Positions 62,917 through 64,000 of a stretch of 64,000 nt of DNA are shown here, in pieces; position 1 is the first letter of the stretch, and every line of letters begins with the position of its first letter. The translations under genes were made by a program, and so were the position numbers. Origin of the DNA: Pedobacter sp. L105 (GTDB taxonomy: Bacteria > Bacteroidota > Bacteroidia > Sphingobacteriales > Sphingobacteriaceae); contig NZ_LMUP01000004.1 of assembly GCF_009765875.1 (NCBI RefSeq), positions 648,056 through 712,055 on the forward strand. Direction: 5' to 3'. The notes under the pieces were generated by a model, which ran no database searches, was not told the origin of the DNA, and was given only the letters and a program-made list of their open reading frames with translations.

Positions 62917-64000
62917 ATGGAGCCAACTCAAGCCTACGTCCCTAAACATAAGATCCGTTTTGTTACCGCTGCTGCACTGTTTGACGGGCATGATGCTACC
63001 ATCAATATCATGAGACGCATCCTGCAGTCTTCCGGAGCAGAAGTAATCCATCTTGGACATAACAGATCAGTAGAGGAAGTGGTCAATTGCGCCATTCAGG
63101 AAGACGTACAGGGCATAGCCATGACCTCCTATCAGGGCGGACATATAGAGTATTTCAAATACATGTATGATCTGCTGCAGGAACGCAATTCAAAACACAT
63201 AAAAATATTTGCCGGCGGCGGCGGGGTTATATTACCGTCCGAAATCACCGAATTACAAAATTATGGGATAACAAAGATTTATTCCCCCGATGATGGCCGT
63301 ACCATGGGCCTTCAGGGGATGATCAATGATATGCTGGAGCAAACGGATTATATCACCAGTAGTGAGATTACCAATGAGCTGGAATTGATCCCCAAAAAAG
63401 ACTTAAAAAGTATTGCTTCTGCCATTACCATAGCAGAGAATGATCCTAAAGCAGCCCAGTATTTTGTAAATGAACTTAAAAAGCTTACCCTTAAAAATCA
63501 GGCACCAGTATTGGGTATTACTGGCACCGGAGGTTCCGGAAAATCTTCGCTGGTAGATGAATTGGTAAGACGCTTCCTGATGGAAGTTAAGGACAAAACC
63601 TTAGCCATTATATCTGTTGATCCTTCTAAAAGAAAAACCGGCGGTGCCTTGCTGGGCGACCGGATAAGGATGAACGCCATAGATACACCAAGGGTATATA
63701 TGCGGTCACTCGCCACAAGACAAGCAAATTTAGCACTATCCGTAAATGTACAGGAAAGCATAGACATCTGTAAAGCCGCAGGATATGATCTGATTATTGT
63801 GGAAACCTCCGGAATAGGCCAGTCTGATACAGAAATCACAGAGCATTGCGATGTTTCACTCTATGTAATGACGCCTGAATTTGGCGCCGCTACACAACTC
63901 GAAAAAATAGATATGCTGGATTTTGCCGATCTGGTAGCCATCAATAAATTTGATAAAAGAGGTGCACTGGACGCGCTGCGTGATGTACGAAAACAATATA
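62917..64000 (+). CDS. icmF: IcmF, fused isobutyryl-CoA mutase with G-protein chaperone (N-terminal 361 residues; runs off the window)
   Basis: The first 361 codons of a B12-dependent acyl-CoA mutase fusion. Residues 1-150 form the adenosylcobalamin-binding domain, with [15 protein letters not shown] (the base-off His25), TSYQGGH and [10 protein letters not shown]. From about 195, a MeaB/ArgK-type GTPase begins with Walker [13 protein letters not shown] at 200-211. The order cobalamin domain, GTPase, then mutase body identifies IcmF rather than ordinary methylmalonyl-CoA mutase. The reaction is isobutyryl-CoA to n-butyryl-CoA (and related acyl-CoAs), with built-in GTP-dependent cofactor quality control. 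The substrate-binding TIM-barrel part lies outside the window. Confidence 0.92.
   Translation, partial: MEPTQAYVPKHKIRFVTAAALFDGHDATINIMRRILQSSGAEVIHLGHNRSVEEVVNCAIQEDVQGIAMTSYQGGHIEYFKYMYDLLQERNSKHIKIFAGGGGVILPSEITELQNYGITKIYSPDDGRTMGLQGMINDMLEQTDYITSSEITNELELIPKKDLKSIASAITIAENDPKAAQYFVNELKKLTLKNQAPVLGITGTGGSGKSSLVDELVRRFLMEVKDKTLAIISVDPSKRKTGGALLGDRIRMNAIDTPRVYMRSLATRQANLALSVNVQESIDICKAAGYDLIIVETSGIGQSDTEITEHCDVSLYVMTPEFGAATQLEKIDMLDFADLVAINKFDKRGALDALRDVRKQY

Noticed and set aside
63498..63839. 113-codon minus-strand ORF at the right edge
   Set aside because: It lies inside the icmF GTPase coding region, whose motifs are on the plus strand.

Overview
The window is chromosomal DNA from a Bacteroidota bacterium, most probably Sphingobacteriaceae (Pedobacter-like). 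The evidence is family-level. It has Bacteroidota-type -7 boxes (TAnnTTTG), few Shine-Dalgarno sequences, bacillithiol deacetylase BshB1, DUF4294 and DUF4783 proteins, a TlpA/DUF4369 lipid- or cell-wall-linked thioredoxin, GH92 and GH171 (NamZ) enzymes, and an HU-CCDC81/SPOR protein beside a dedicated ExbB-ExbD-TonB set. The sequence is about 40% GC by eye, gene-dense and mostly housekeeping. I see no tRNA, rRNA, CRISPR array, prophage or complete insertion sequence.

Layout. 1-9930: 5' part of valS (cut by the window edge), a GNAT acetyltransferase, an M13 metallopeptidase, OmpW, an MmcQ/YjbR protein, the tRNA-modifying MnmD, an aldo/keto reductase, an AI-2E-type permease and mazG. 9974-14899 (minus strand): a DEAD-box-like protein whose catalytic motifs are degraded, a GH92 glycosidase and a LolC/E-FtsX permease. 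14900-18405 is the most accessory-looking stretch: an AT-rich intergenic region, an Rpn/PD-(D/E)XK transposase-like nuclease, NamZ with a small charged protein, a perfect 27-bp inverted repeat and a homologue of the phage lambda Bor lipoprotein. 18618-28027: topoisomerase IB, fmt, a PabC-like aminotransferase with RluD, a D-cysteine desulfhydrase/ACC deaminase relative, a SHOCT protein, a sigma/anti-sigma pair, a two-TM protein and lysine 6-transaminase.

28164-38719: a redox and cell-envelope group (TlpA-like, BshB1, glutathione peroxidase, DUF4294), then SpoT/RelA, Fur, purA, pabB, plsY, nadC and DUF4783. 38857-51304: gpmI with a lipoprotein, a tail-anchored coiled-coil protein built from 11-residue repeats, a TPR protein, lon, an LpxR-like lipid A deacylase, ArfB, cmk, rpsA, a DCC thiol protein and pyrR-pyrB. 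51489-59671 is one probable operon: a giant TPR protein, a plug-less TonB-receptor-type barrel, an HU-CCDC81/TM/SPOR protein, ExbB, ExbD and a TonB-like transducer. It ends near folC, followed by a PafA-type alkaline phosphatase and the first 361 codons of IcmF, the fused B12-dependent isobutyryl-CoA mutase.

The most interesting material is this six-gene envelope-spanning energy unit, the degenerate helicase, the Bor homologue with its leader hairpin, the start-codon-abutting hairpin before the coiled-coil gene, a 21-bp dyad before lon, a pyrR-pyrB pair with no room for an attenuator, and several genes whose -7 box lies so close to the ATG that the mRNA would be leaderless or nearly so. Several starts were moved from an upstream TTG or GTG to the downstream ATG (mazG, DUF4294, spoT, DUF4783, the 42-kb TPR gene, lon, the HU-SPOR gene and pafA). 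FtsX, nadC, the anti-sigma gene and the DEAD-box-like gene appear to use TTG or GTG.
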